Shown in pieces: positions 8,408 through 17,877 of a stretch of 29,409 nucleotides of DNA. Under the pieces are notes generated by a model. The model saw only the letters and a program-made list of their open reading frames with translations, was not told the DNA's origin and did not search any database. The stretch spans positions 1 to 29,409 of the forward strand of contig NZ_LATL02000057.1 of the NCBI RefSeq assembly GCF_000972705.2. The letters are read 5' to 3'. This stretch comes from Limnoraphis robusta CS-951 (GTDB lineage: Bacteria; Cyanobacteriota; Cyanobacteriia; Cyanobacteriales; Microcoleaceae). Made by a program: the position numbers and the translations under genes. The stretch's first letter is position 1; each line of letters starts with the position of its first letter.

Positions 8408-10123
8408 ATGAATTATCAACCCGATTTTAGCTCGCTGTCACGACCCGAAAAACAGTTGTGGAAGTTTCCCTACCGGATTTATTCTTTCTTGTTTGTGGCT
8501 TTAATGGTTAGCTGTGGTATTTTAGCTTATTCTCCGGTTTTAGATAACTTTTTTCTCTCGGATGATTTTGTGTTAATTGCTCTGTTTTCTAAGTTAGGTG
8601 CTTGGGGGTTGTGGGTGAATCAACAACATGGTCAGTCTTTATTTTTTAGACCCGTTTTGAGTTTAATTAGTTTTCTGGATTATCAACTCTGGGGGTTGAA
8701 TCCTTTGGGTTATCATCTGACGAACTTATTCTTTCATTTGATGAATAGTTTAGCGGTGGGCTGGATTGCCTTTTTTTTAGCTAAGTATCTAAAATTTGAA
8801 CGAATTTATCAGAACTTTTTACCCTATTTAGCGGCGTTTATTTTTCTATTGCTTCCCTGTCATACTGAAGTGGTTTCTTGGATTTCCGCTCGAACCGATG
8901 GGGTTGCGACCTTTTTTGGTTTATTTTCATTTGCTCTTTATCTCGCTTATAAATGTTATTTCAAGCCTCGATTTTTGATGATTTCTTCTGTCTTTTTTTT
9001 AGCGGCTTTATTGTCAAAAGAATCGGTCGTAACTTATCCGGGCTTAATTATATTATTTGAGTTTTATGAATATTTTATCCAACAAAATTATCGCAATAGT
9101 TTGGCGGCTCGTTTTTCAATTTGTTCACTCTATATTTGGACTTTAATTATTTATTTTGGAACTCGATTTATTAAACTGGGTGAATTGGTGGGTGGATATG
9201 GGGAAGATGTTCACTTGAGTTTTGATCTTTATCGAATTGTCCAAAATCTTGTCATTTATCCGACGCGAGTTTTTCTAGATCCCCGACTCGAATCAAATTT
9301 TCAATTCTGGTTATTTGCTTTTCTAGGTTTAGTTTTATTATTTTTAGGGTGTCTGGGGGTTTGCTGGCGATGTCGCCCAAAGTTTTCTGAGGTTCCCGCT
9401 CTTTTAGTGTTTTTGATTGCTGCTTTTCTAACGGTTGTTTTACCTGCAATTAATGTTTCTGTGTCTACGGTTGATACTCAAGGAGAACGATATTTATATT
9501 TTGCTTCAGGATTTGCGGCGATTTTTATGGCGATTATTCTGACTGTTATTTTGCAAAATATAGCTTTGATTATAATCGTTTCAACGGTAATATTAATGTT
9601 TTGGGGTACATCGGTTTATGATCTCAATCAAAACTGGAATACTGCGGCTGAAATTTCCAAAAATATTTTAGTCAGTTTACAGCAAATACCTAAAGATCGG
9701 GTGATTATTAATAGTTTACCTGATAATTATCGTGGAGCTTATATTTATAGAACAGGACTGATTCAAGGTCTTTATCTATTTGATGAGAGTAACAAGTTTC
9801 AGATTAAGTTCAACCGCACAAAAATTAATCCTGCTTTTGAAAATGTCAATTTCTCAACAGATAATATTCAGATTGTGATGAATCATAGTTTAGTTGAACC
9901 GAGTGATAGTATATTGATGAGTAATCCAGAAACGGGTGTTTATCAATTTAAACTGTCTAACCCGCAAGCCTCATTCTATGCTTGGAAGAAAAATGATTTA
10001 GAAACAGAAGATTACCAAGTCACAAATTTAGACTATCATCAATATGAACTGCGGTTTCTAGATTTAACCAGAGCCAAAGATTTGGTGTTTTATTCATCAG
10101 GTAAATTAGTTGACCAACTTTGA
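8408..10123 (+). CDS. GT-C superfamily (PMT/TMTC-like) membrane glycosyltransferase
   Basis: A 571-residue protein with a short cytoplasmic N-terminus and about ten membrane segments up to residue ~415, then a soluble outer domain of ~150 residues. The first outer loop carries the acidic pair typical of GT-C enzymes (SDDF, D52-D53). The stretch from FRPVLSL through LWGLNPLGYHLTN matches the motif seen in PMT/TMTC-type protein O-mannosyltransferases and their bacterial relatives. Such enzymes transfer a sugar from a polyprenyl-phosphate donor to a protein or glycan on the outer face. Donor and acceptor here are unknown. It is the first gene of a plus-strand run with the FAD-GtrA fusion and a 750-residue membrane protein. 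A 139-base gap follows it, so co-transcription with the next gene is likely but not certain. Confidence 0.85.
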   Translation: MNYQPDFSSLSRPEKQLWKFPYRIYSFLFVALMVSCGILAYSPVLDNFFLSDDFVLIALFSKLGAWGLWVNQQHGQSLFFRPVLSLISFLDYQLWGLNPLGYHLTNLFFHLMNSLAVGWIAFFLAKYLKFERIYQNFLPYLAAFIFLLLPCHTEVVSWISARTDGVATFFGLFSFALYLAYKCYFKPRFLMISSVFFLAALLSKESVVTYPGLIILFEFYEYFIQQNYRNSLAARFSICSLYIWTLIIYFGTRFIKLGELVGGYGEDVHLSFDLYRIVQNLVIYPTRVFLDPRLESNFQFWLFAFLGLVLLFLGCLGVCWRCRPKFSEVPALLVFLIAAFLTVVLPAINVSVSTVDTQGERYLYFASGFAAIFMAIILTVILQNIALIIIVSTVILMFWGTSVYDLNQNWNTAAEISKNILVSLQQIPKDRVIINSLPDNYRGAYIYRTGLIQGLYLFDESNKFQIKFNRTKINPAFENVNFSTDNIQIVMNHSLVEPSDSILMSNPETGVYQFKLSNPQASFYAWKKNDLETEDYQVTNLDYHQYELRFLDLTRAKDLVFYSSGKLVDQL

Positions 10124-10265
10124 CCCCAGTCTTCATCAACTTGATGATATTATCGAACTCGGTTTTCCCGCCTTGACTAAATTTCATCTCAATTTCTCGG
10201 GTTCCACCACAATTAGAACGAATGAGGTATCATTATGACAATTTGACGTAACTCAGTTTGGTGTG

Positions 10266-12134
10266 ATGGAGCCGATTTATATTTTAGGTGCGGGGCCTGC
10301 GGGACTTGCGGCAGCTTATCTCTTGACCCAGCAAGGTCAACGAGTCGTTGTAATTGAGCGAGACTCTCAAGTGGGCGGACTAGCGAAAAGCTTTGAATAT
10401 AAAGGATTTATTCTTGACTATGGGCCACATCGATTTTATACCAAATTGGCTCCGGTTTTGAAGCTTTGGAATCAGGTTTTAAAAGAGGAACAAGTCACCG
10501 TTAATCGCCTGACTCGCATTTATTACGGTGGTAAATATTTCAGTTATCCTCTCAAAGCAAAACAGGTTTTATTCGCCCTCGGTTGGTTAGAAAATCTGCG
10601 AATTATTATTTCTTATTTCGCCGCTCGTTTGTTTCCGAAACGCAACCCGAATAACTTTGCAGAATGGGTAACAGATCAGTTTGGACGGCGACTGTTTGAG
10701 ATTTTCTTCCAAGGATATACCGAGAAAATTTGGGGAATTCCTTGTGAGGATATTAGTGCAGATTGGGCGGCTCAACGGATTAAAGGGTTATCACTATTTA
10801 AAGCGGCTCGTCAGGCAATTTTTGGCAATGATGGTAAAGTTAAAACCCTGATTGAACAGTTTCAATTTCCCCGTTTAGGTTCGGGTCAACTTTATGAAAA
10901 AATCGTTGATTATCTCCAGGAAAATCATCAAATCGTTTTATTAAATACTGAAGTCGTTCGAGTTCATCACGATAACTTTAAAGTGACTCACGTTACTCTA
11001 AAAAATCGTCACACTCAAGAACATAAAACCGTTCCTTGTCGCAGTATTATTTCTTCAATTCCGATCACTCACTTGATGCAGCAAATAGAATCCCCTCCCC
11101 CTTTACAAGTGATCAATGCTGCCAAATCTCTCAAGTTCCGCAATACAATTTTAGTCTATTTGATGGTAGAATCCGGTGATTTATTCCCCGATAATTGGCT
11201 CTATATCAATGACCCCAAAGTTCAGTTAGGACGAGTCACTAACTTTGCTAACTGGTCGCCTAGTATGCTCCCCAACTCTCAGCAAACGCCGCTTTGTTGT
11301 GAATATTGGTGCAATTTTGAGGATGATTTATGGCAATGTCCAGAAGATGAACTGCGGATAAAAGCTGAACAAGAACTGCGACAAGTTGGACTCTTAAAAC
11401 AGGAAAAAGTTGTTGAGGGGTTTGTGATTCGTTTACCGCGAACTTATCCGGTTTATGCAGGAAATTACAAAGAGGCTTTAGAGGAAATTAAAGCTTATCT
11501 TCAGTCTTTCCAAAATCTGCAAGTGATTGGTCGTTATGGAGCGTTTAAATACAACAACCAAGACCATAGTTTATTAATGGGAATTCTCGCGGCAGAAAAT
11601 ATTATGACACCGAATAAACATGATCTTTGGGCGGTGAATAGCGATAGTGAATACGTGGAAGAAGCGGACGCAGACGCCACAACAACCGTCGCTAAAAAAG
11701 TTCATTCTCCTCGAAAATTACCTCAGTTACTTCAACAATTCGGAGGCTATCTATTTACAGGAGGAACTGCAACTGTAGTTGATGTTTTAGTATTTTCGAT
11801 TTTAACTCAAGCAGGTTTGTGGTATGTTTATGCTTTAGTAATGAGTTGGTTTTTTGGCTTGAGTACCAACTTTTGGTTAAGTCGTCGTTTTGTCTTTGGA
11901 ATTTATTGGAATAATTGGTGGCTTCAATACACGGTTTTTGCTTCCGTTGCGTTGAATAGTTTGTTAGCAAATTTAGGACTGTTACAACTGTTAATCAATG
12001 AAGCTGATTTCCATCCAACTCTCGCTCGTTTAGTCAGTTCGGCTTGTGTAGCGATGATTAGTTTTACAGGTCACAAACTGTATTCTTTTTCTCAACCTCA
12101 TTCCCCTTCTAAACTCTCAGAACTTGAGTCTTAA
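10266..12134 (+). CDS. FAD-dependent amine-oxidase/UDP-galactopyranose-mutase-like protein fused to a GtrA-like membrane domain
   Basis: Two domains in one frame. Residues 1 to ~450 form an FAD-binding oxidoreductase of the amine oxidase/NAD_binding_8 type: GAGPAG dinucleotide loop (8-13), VIERDSQVGGLAKS, YGPHRFY, and a C-terminal FAD segment YNNQDHSLLMGILAAENI. The closest known flavour is UDP-galactopyranose-mutase-like. A polar linker (about 455-485) leads to four membrane segments at ~487-610 with GtrA features (GGYLFTGGTATVVD, STNFWLSRRFVF). GtrA proteins are thought to flip polyprenyl-phosphate sugars across the membrane. This suggests a sugar-modifying or redox step coupled to delivery of a lipid-linked sugar, which is inference. 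GTG at 10263 directly precedes ATG at 10266. I chose ATG, and no Shine-Dalgarno sequence decides. It lies 18 bases upstream of the next gene. Confidence 0.9.
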   Translation: MEPIYILGAGPAGLAAAYLLTQQGQRVVVIERDSQVGGLAKSFEYKGFILDYGPHRFYTKLAPVLKLWNQVLKEEQVTVNRLTRIYYGGKYFSYPLKAKQVLFALGWLENLRIIISYFAARLFPKRNPNNFAEWVTDQFGRRLFEIFFQGYTEKIWGIPCEDISADWAAQRIKGLSLFKAARQAIFGNDGKVKTLIEQFQFPRLGSGQLYEKIVDYLQENHQIVLLNTEVVRVHHDNFKVTHVTLKNRHTQEHKTVPCRSIISSIPITHLMQQIESPPPLQVINAAKSLKFRNTILVYLMVESGDLFPDNWLYINDPKVQLGRVTNFANWSPSMLPNSQQTPLCCEYWCNFEDDLWQCPEDELRIKAEQELRQVGLLKQEKVVEGFVIRLPRTYPVYAGNYKEALEEIKAYLQSFQNLQVIGRYGAFKYNNQDHSLLMGILAAENIMTPNKHDLWAVNSDSEYVEEADADATTTVAKKVHSPRKLPQLLQQFGGYLFTGGTATVVDVLVFSILTQAGLWYVYALVMSWFFGLSTNFWLSRRFVFGIYWNNWWLQYTVFASVALNSLLANLGLLQLLINEADFHPTLARLVSSACVAMISFTGHKLYSFSQPHSPSKLSELES

Positions 12135-12152
12135 CCTGTAACTTTAACTGTA

Positions 12153-14405
12153 ATGTTTGACCGTAAAAATGACTCTAAACCTCCTTTAGCCTGGGTAGTT
12201 TGTATTACGCTAGTCAGTTGGATCGTTTTGGTTCCGATTGTGAATTCCATTCAGATTCCATTAGGAAATAAAACCGAAGTTATCTCACTGGCTTACCTAG
12301 AAAATATTAGCCCTTATACAGACTATTTGAAATATTTGATTCTATTGCTGGTTCCGCCGATGATAGCGGTTCTCGCTTTAAGGATAAAGGGGAAAACAAT
12401 TGAGTCATTTTTTCAGGGTATTTTATCCATTGCCAAAAATAGACGAGTTTGGGTGATTGCAACAGGACTACTGTTAACGGCTTGGGTGATTAATATTCCC
12501 TTTGATCAGTTTAAAGTCAAAGAAACCTTAATTGATTCTTTTCACGAAGGAGAATATTTAGGGTTTCTTCCCAACTTTATGCAGTTAGAAAAGCCTTTTG
12601 TTAACACGGTTTTAATTCATGGTTGGGGAATGGATGTTTTACCGACTTGGTTAGCCACTCAGTTTATTTTTAATAACAATGGTATTGCTCTCACTCGCTT
12701 ATTTGCTAATCTAGAGAATGTCATTACCAGTTTGGGATATTTCTGGATTTTTTGGGAACTCACCGCAGTCGCGAAACTGAAAAAATCCCGTTTACCCCTC
12801 TTTTTAGCTTCTTGTTTGTTATTTTGTATTCTTGATGGCATTTTCTTTAAATATGATGGGCGACGCGGAACTTTTTTCATTCTTCAGTTGGCTTTAACAC
12901 TGCGATTTTTTAGAGTTATTGACATTCAGCCTAAACAGGCGCAAATTTTAGGATTTGTTTTAGGTGCATCAATTCCAGCGAGTTTTTTATATGTTTATGA
13001 TCGCGCTATTTATTTTGTAGCGGTTTATCTTTTTAGTTTGGGTTTGAGCTTATTTTTAGAGAAAAAAACGGCTATAACTTTGTTTTTTAGTTCGGGAGTG
13101 GGTGCGATTTCTTCTCTAATCTTAATGACAGCATTGTTAGGTATTGAACAAATTAACGCTATCATTTCACAGGTTCTTTACTGGGGAAAATATGGTCGAT
13201 ACATTTCTTTTATTCCGTTACCTCCGATAGAGATGACGTTCATCTCACAAAACTTTTGGTTAGCAATGTTAATTCAAGCTTTGGTTATCGTTTATTTATG
13301 GCTTGATTTAATAACCGAAAACCTCAAATTTCGCCTGTTTGTTCAGAAAAATTTTTGGATTCTTTTATTACTGTCTGCGTCTGTTGTTTATATGAGAATT
13401 ACTCTTGATCGCAGTGATTTAGGTCATGCTTATCAGGGCGCAATTCCGACTGTATTTTTATTAGCTTATTTAATCTATATTGGCTATCGTCAATACTTAC
13501 AACCTCAGTTAGATGAACTTAAGCTCAATTCTATTCATCAAATTATAATTATAATTATCATATTAGGTTTAATTTCTTCGGAACCGGGATTTAATTTCAA
13601 GACTGCTGTTAATAAAACTGTTAAGTTACCGAGTCGATTAGCTTTTTCTGATGAACAAATTCTTCAGCCTGATTATCTCGAAGCTTTAACGGTAATGCAG
13701 CCTGAAATTCAGCAACAATCGTGTTTTTATACCTTAACGTCAGAGGGATTATGGTATTATTTATTTGATAAACCCTCTTGTTCAAAATATGGATATACTC
13801 TCTATTCAAAACCGATTGAAGCTCAAAAAGAAGTGATTCAAGAGTTAGAAGAAACTCAACCGGATATTATCTTGCTCACCAATGCGATGTGGTATCAAAA
13901 TCCTTGGGATGGCGTGTTAAAATCAGATTCTTCTGCTCTGATTTATCAGAATATTTTACAAAAATATCGACCTGATAAACTCATTCAATCTCATTGGTTT
14001 TGGAAACGGAGTGATCGCCCTTTGACTTTGATTCAAACAAATCCTAACATTAACACCCTAAATGGATTTGTAGAAGTCATACCCAATGAAGTGATTTCTA
14101 GAAATGATGTTGTAGAATTGAGTGGATGGGCGGTTTTACCTGAAAAGCAAAAACCCGCAGATGCAGTTTATCTCAGTTATGGTGATCAAAATCAGTTAAT
14201 TGCTGTGGGAAAAGTGAATCAAAATCGCTCAGATGTGGCTAAAGTTTTGTCTGTTATTAACTATAGTAACTCGGGTTGGTTGATTCGAGTTCCGATAACA
14301 GCTTTACCTTTAGGAAATACGGTGTTAAAAGTTTGGGCTTATGATGCAGAAACTGATAAATTAACACAAATTGGCTCAGAAATTCCGGTAGAAGTCACTC
14401 GATAG
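12153..14405 (+). CDS. Large polytopic membrane protein, GT-C-like, with C-terminal beta-rich outer domain
   Basis: The 750-residue protein has about a dozen membrane segments to residue ~475. An outer loop contains LIDSFHEGE (D128, E132), an acidic motif placed like the first-loop motif of GT-C glycosyltransferases. After the membrane part there is a soluble region of about 270 residues, ending in a ~120-residue module (SGWAVLPE, then a YGDQNQL turn, SGWLIRVP and LKVWAYDAE) that reads as a beta-sandwich. Similar modules occur at the ends of other cyanobacterial membrane proteins, as I recall. It follows the FAD-GtrA gene by 18 bases and is probably translated from the same message. A glycosyltransferase role for surface glycan is plausible from context and topology but not proved by a diagnostic motif. 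The transcript ends at the hairpin just downstream. Confidence 0.8.
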   Translation: MFDRKNDSKPPLAWVVCITLVSWIVLVPIVNSIQIPLGNKTEVISLAYLENISPYTDYLKYLILLLVPPMIAVLALRIKGKTIESFFQGILSIAKNRRVWVIATGLLLTAWVINIPFDQFKVKETLIDSFHEGEYLGFLPNFMQLEKPFVNTVLIHGWGMDVLPTWLATQFIFNNNGIALTRLFANLENVITSLGYFWIFWELTAVAKLKKSRLPLFLASCLLFCILDGIFFKYDGRRGTFFILQLALTLRFFRVIDIQPKQAQILGFVLGASIPASFLYVYDRAIYFVAVYLFSLGLSLFLEKKTAITLFFSSGVGAISSLILMTALLGIEQINAIISQVLYWGKYGRYISFIPLPPIEMTFISQNFWLAMLIQALVIVYLWLDLITENLKFRLFVQKNFWILLLLSASVVYMRITLDRSDLGHAYQGAIPTVFLLAYLIYIGYRQYLQPQLDELKLNSIHQIIIIIIILGLISSEPGFNFKTAVNKTVKLPSRLAFSDEQILQPDYLEALTVMQPEIQQQSCFYTLTSEGLWYYLFDKPSCSKYGYTLYSKPIEAQKEVIQELEETQPDIILLTNAMWYQNPWDGVLKSDSSALIYQNILQKYRPDKLIQSHWFWKRSDRPLTLIQTNPNINTLNGFVEVIPNEVISRNDVVELSGWAVLPEKQKPADAVYLSYGDQNQLIAVGKVNQNRSDVAKVLSVINYSNSGWLIRVPITALPLGNTVLKVWAYDAETDKLTQIGSEIPVEVTR

Positions 14406-14408
14406 TTA

Positions 14409-14442
14409 AAAAACCCAGTTTCGAGAAAGTTACCGGGTTTTT
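14409..14442. terminator. Bidirectional terminator between convergent glycan genes
   Basis: The arms AAAAACCC (14409-14416) and GGGTTTTT (14435-14442) enclose TTTC/GAAA internal pairing. T-rich ends occur on both strands, and the element sits three bases past the stop of the 750-residue gene and just beyond the stop of the convergent glycosyltransferase gene. It resembles the glmM hairpin at 6471-6504. Confidence 0.7.
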
Positions 14443-14450
14443 GAGGGTGT

Positions 14451-15524
14451 TTAAAGATAATATTCAAGAATTTGAGCTGTTTTTTTCCCGGTTTTCTCCC
14501 ATCGAAATTCCTTTGATCTTGCTAATCCTAAATTCCGAAGATGCGATCGCATTTGACTATCATTGGCTAAAGTTTCCATCGCTTCTGTGAGTTCATTCAC
14601 ATCTAAAGGATTAATATATAACGCCGCATCTCCTGCTACTTCCGGTAAAGAAGCGAGGTTAGAGGTAATCACAGGAGTTCCACAAGCCATCGCTTCTAGA
14701 ACCGGAAAACCAAACCCTTCCCAAAGACTGGGAAAAACCAGTGCAATGGCTTGATTAATGATTGTTTTAAACTCTTGGGGTGAAACATAATCTAAAAATT
14801 TTACCTGTTGATTTAATCCTAATTCTGCAACTTGGGCTTTGAGATTTGGGGTGTAGGTTCCATCAGTTGGCCCGGCGAACCAAAGTTCATAATCTGAACG
14901 ATTTGAGAGTTGAGAAAATGCTGTAATTAATCGAGGTAAATTCTTATAAGCATCATGGCGGCCAATATAGAGAAAATAATTGCTAGTCGGTAAGTTTAAA
15001 AACTGAAATTTTTCGGGATTATAACCTAACGGAATCGGTGTGATTTTTGTTTCTGGAAGTTGAAAAAACTGCACTAAATCTTGAGCCGTTGCTTGAGAGT
15101 TACACACAATATGTTCAGCTTGGGATAACACCGTTGGCACATAATGTTTAAAGTAAGCCGTGAGGCGAGAACCCCGTCTGGGAAAGCGTAGAGGGATTAA
15201 ATCATGTGCCATGACAATCGAACGACAGGGAGAATATAACGGGGCTTCTGGGAGTGGAGAAAAGAGCAGATTTCCTCGCAGTTTGTGATAAATGGAGGGG
15301 AGTTTAAATTGAGTCCAAACTAAGCGGCGAAAATGCCCTTTTGTCCCCTGAGCGGGCGTCATATTATTGGGAACGGGATAACAGGAATAATCGGGTTTAG
15401 ATTCGGCGACTAATAAAGTTGGATTGAGCGGTTTTAGTTGAGGTAAAATCTGGCTAGCATAGACAGAAATACCTGTCGGTTCAGGAATGAGAACCGATAA
15501 ATTAATCAGTAATAAATCAGACAT
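14451..15524 (-). CDS. Glycosyltransferase family 4 (GT-B fold)
   Basis: A 357-residue GT-B enzyme of the GT4 group, which transfers a sugar from a nucleotide donor with retention of configuration, in the cytoplasm or at the inner membrane face. The N-terminal acceptor domain begins with TGISVYASQ (17-25), a usual glycine-containing loop. The C-terminal donor domain starts near [13 protein letters not shown] (183-195) and has the E-x7-E motif E269...E277 in [17 protein letters not shown]. There are no membrane spans and it is full length. It is convergent with the glycan run and shares its terminator. Upstream lies a 216-base gap, then the cupin gene on the same strand. It probably adds a sugar to a lipid-linked glycan, but donor and acceptor are unknown. 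Confidence 0.93.
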   Translation of the reverse strand: MSDLLLINLSVLIPEPTGISVYASQILPQLKPLNPTLLVAESKPDYSCYPVPNNMTPAQGTKGHFRRLVWTQFKLPSIYHKLRGNLLFSPLPEAPLYSPCRSIVMAHDLIPLRFPRRGSRLTAYFKHYVPTVLSQAEHIVCNSQATAQDLVQFFQLPETKITPIPLGYNPEKFQFLNLPTSNYFLYIGRHDAYKNLPRLITAFSQLSNRSDYELWFAGPTDGTYTPNLKAQVAELGLNQQVKFLDYVSPQEFKTIINQAIALVFPSLWEGFGFPVLEAMACGTPVITSNLASLPEVAGDAALYINPLDVNELTEAMETLANDSQMRSHLRNLGLARSKEFRWEKTGKKTAQILEYYL

Positions 15525-15613
15525 TAATACAAGGTATTTTTAGGATAATTTTAGAAGTGAATTGAATCAAGAATCAACTTTTATTACTAGATAAACAGAG
15601 ATCTTTTTAGAAG

Positions 15614-15635
15614 AGGGGCAGAACAGTTTGCCCCT
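15614..15635. repeat. Hairpin AGGGGCA/TGCCCCT
   Basis: Perfect 7-base arms AGGGGCA (15614-15620) and TGCCCCT (15629-15635) with an 8-base loop lie between the cupin gene and the GT4 gene. It could end the cupin transcript, although no T run follows on the minus strand. The arms recall the GAGGGGC/GCCCCT arms at 19728-19786, so it may be a degenerate member of the same repeat family. Confidence 0.55.
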
Positions 15636-15740
15636 AAAATTACAGGTTTTAGCACCTCATAAAAATCCCTAAATTGTTCTGAGAAGTGTTTCTGTCAATA
15701 CAATATTAGGTCAGTTTTCCGAGTCAGTTTTACAGATGAA

Positions 15741-16157
15741 CTACTTTTGAGTTTTTTCTGCATAACCTCCTTCTTCGGGAAAACGAGTAATATCATCTTC
15801 TCCTAAATATTCTCCATTTTGAACTTCAATCATTACTAATGGAATTACTCCCGGGTTTTCAACTCGATGGGGAGTATTCATCGGAACATAAGTGGATTGT
15901 TTAGGGATCAGAACTGTTTCTTGACCCCCACAAATCACTTTAGCAGTACCCGCAACAACAATCCAATGTTCACTCCGATGATAGTGCATTTGGGTACTAA
16001 TATGATATCCCGGATTCACAACAATCCGATTAATACGATAGCGATCGCCCTCTTCTAAAACTGTCACCTGACCCCAAGGGGGTGTACGAGTTTGAGAAGT
16101 ATCAGTTGTTGTGGGTGTCTCGGTTTGAACGGATGTGTCAGTATGATCTTTTGTCAT
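15741..16157 (-). CDS. Stand-alone cupin, type II phosphomannose-isomerase C-terminal-like
   Basis: A 138-residue single-domain cupin. Residues ~28-128 match the C-terminal isomerase domain of bifunctional mannose-1-phosphate guanylyltransferase/mannose-6-phosphate isomerase: WGQV, then PGYHISTQMHYHRSEHW with metal ligands H58, H60 and E63, a GTAKV turn, and PHRVENPG (H97), closing with EYLGEDDITRF. The first 27 residues are Thr/Gln-rich and look disordered. The guanylyltransferase domain is missing, so it may supply mannose-6-phosphate on its own or partner a separate ManC. It could equally act on another sugar phosphate. It lies next to a glycosyltransferase gene on the same strand, which fits a sugar-precursor role. 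There is no obvious Shine-Dalgarno sequence. Confidence 0.9.
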   Translation of the reverse strand: MTKDHTDTSVQTETPTTTDTSQTRTPPWGQVTVLEEGDRYRINRIVVNPGYHISTQMHYHRSEHWIVVAGTAKVICGGQETVLIPKQSTYVPMNTPHRVENPGVIPLVMIEVQNGEYLGEDDITRFPEEGGYAEKTQK

Positions 16158-16233
16158 AATCCAAGTCGGGAATAAAAAGTGTTACAGCTATTATAGGTTC
16201 TAACACTAACAAACATAAGGTGTAAATATTCTG

Positions 16234-16878
16234 ATGAAAAAATGGATGGTTTGTCTGTTAGCAACTAGCTCCTTTTTTAGTTTATCTGTTCCGGTGTTCG
16301 CTTGGCCAACAATGGAGGAAGTCATTTACAACCAAATTCTCAAAGCCTGTCAAACTCTCTCACAGGAGGAAGCCTTAAATCAAGTGTTGGGGGAATATGG
16401 GGAGGAAGCCCAAAATAATTATCAAATGTGGCAAGAAATTACCGCAGAAGATTGTGCAAATGCAACGGTTCCTCCTGATCCTTCGGGGATTAAAGGTCAA
16501 TGTTCGAGTGAATTTGCTTCAACAGGGGAAAAAATCGACACTTCTAATTTAACCTGGAGAGAATGTTGGCTAGAAGTAACTGAGAATAAAATTCTGTTTA
16601 AAACAACTTTTGATACAACAGCAATGGTCGGAAATCAGAATTCTAAATCTCAGTTTATCGTGACTGAACAGCAATATAATTTTCCGGAAGCGATGCGAGA
16701 TTATTGGGATGAATATGAAGCCACAGGTTACTGTGAATTAAGTGAGAAAGAAACGATTTGTAATTTCCAATTAAATCAGGGTCAATGGTTCCAGATTTTC
16801 AAGCCTGATTTGAATTCAGATTTGCAGATTGATCAACTAAGTGACAAGCCACAAAATGTCCTTGTTCAACCTCTCTAA
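16234..16878 (+). CDS. Small exported protein of unknown function
   Basis: The 214-residue protein starts with a clear signal peptide: MKKW, a hydrophobic core to about residue 19, and a VFA cleavage site (21-23), so it is expected outside the inner membrane. The mature part has six cysteines (39, 74, 90, 111, 167, 176), an even number compatible with disulfides, and no domain I recognise. Its last 26 codons overlap, antisense, the 3' end of the Dpp/Opp-type ATPase gene (16799-16878). That end encodes the conserved ACHL segment of the ATPase, so the tail of this protein is probably overprinted. It is divergent from the cupin gene across 76 bases. Confidence 0.75.
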   Translation: MKKWMVCLLATSSFFSLSVPVFAWPTMEEVIYNQILKACQTLSQEEALNQVLGEYGEEAQNNYQMWQEITAEDCANATVPPDPSGIKGQCSSEFASTGEKIDTSNLTWRECWLEVTENKILFKTTFDTTAMVGNQNSKSQFIVTEQQYNFPEAMRDYWDEYEATGYCELSEKETICNFQLNQGQWFQIFKPDLNSDLQIDQLSDKPQNVLVQPL

Positions 16879-17842
16879 ATTCCGGTTCTTCTAGACGACA
16901 GCGATCAATTGCTAGCGGACAACGAGTGTGAAATCGACAGCCATTCGGGGGATTAATCGGGCTAGGAATATCATCTTTGAGAATGATTCTTTCGCGTTTA
17001 GCTTCGAGTGAGGGATCGGGAATCGGCACCGCAGAAAGTAAAGCTTGAGTATAAGGATGTAAGGGCTTTTCATACAGGGTGATTCTATCTGCAAGTTCAA
17101 CAATTTTACCTAAATACATCACAGCAACTCGGTTAGAAATATGTCTAACGACACTCAAATCATGGGCAATAAATAGATAAGTTAATCCTAATTTTTGCTG
17201 TAAAGATTGCATTAAATTAATCACTTGGGCTTGAATCGAAACATCAAGTGAAGCAATCGGTTCATCACAGACAATAAAATCAGGATTAACTGCTAAAGCC
17301 CTCGCAATTCCAATGCGTTGTCGTTGACCTCCTGAAAATTCATGGGGATAACGGTTAATAAATTGAGGATTTAAGCCCACTAATTCTAACAATTCTTGGA
17401 CGCGATCTTTTATTATATTTGTTGTTAAGTGATGAATAATTAAAGGTTCAGCGATAATTTTACCTACGGTCATTCGAGGATTTAAAGACGCATAAGGGTC
17501 TTGAAAAATCATCTGCATTCGCCGACGCATCGCCCGTAATTCTTCGGCTTCTAACGTTGTTAAATCTGTATCTTCAAAGTAAATCTTTCCGGCGGTTGGA
17601 CGCACAAGCTGTAAAATAGCCCGTCCGGTTGTACTTTTTCCACAGCCAGATTCTCCGACTAAACTTAAGGTTTCACCCCGTTTGATGTCAAACGTTAAAC
17701 CATCAACGGCTTTAATTGCACCAACTGTTTTTTGAATTAAAATTCCTTTGAAAACGGGGAAATGTACCTGTAAGTTGTGAATCTTAATTAACGTGTCTTG
17801 CTGTGGAAAAATTTTAGGTAGATTAGATGTAGATTCTATCAT
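16799..17842 (-). CDS. Dpp/Opp-type peptide ABC transporter ATPase (DppF/OppF-like)
   Basis: A 347-residue ATPase of the oligopeptide/dipeptide importer class. It has Walker [10 protein letters not shown] (63-71), Q-loop [10 protein letters not shown], signature FSGGQRQRI (169-177), Walker B FIVCDEP (189-195) and the H-loop in IAHDLS. The C-terminal oligopeptide region carries C302, C308, C315 and C333, a cysteine pattern typical of this subfamily. It energises uptake of peptides through two permeases and a binding protein, none of which lies in this window. It follows the DppD-like gene by 35 bases, so the two ATPases are surely one transcript. The 3' end overlaps the exported-protein gene by 80 bases on the opposite strand. 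Uptake of another substrate class served by this subfamily, such as nickel or glutathione, cannot be excluded. Confidence 0.95.
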   Translation of the reverse strand: MIESTSNLPKIFPQQDTLIKIHNLQVHFPVFKGILIQKTVGAIKAVDGLTFDIKRGETLSLVGESGCGKSTTGRAILQLVRPTAGKIYFEDTDLTTLEAEELRAMRRRMQMIFQDPYASLNPRMTVGKIIAEPLIIHHLTTNIIKDRVQELLELVGLNPQFINRYPHEFSGGQRQRIGIARALAVNPDFIVCDEPIASLDVSIQAQVINLMQSLQQKLGLTYLFIAHDLSVVRHISNRVAVMYLGKIVELADRITLYEKPLHPYTQALLSAVPIPDPSLEAKRERIILKDDIPSPINPPNGCRFHTRCPLAIDRCRLEEPEFREVEQGHFVACHLVDQSANLNSNQA

Positions 17843-17877
17843 TTTATGTTAGAATTATATTAATAATTGAATCAAAC

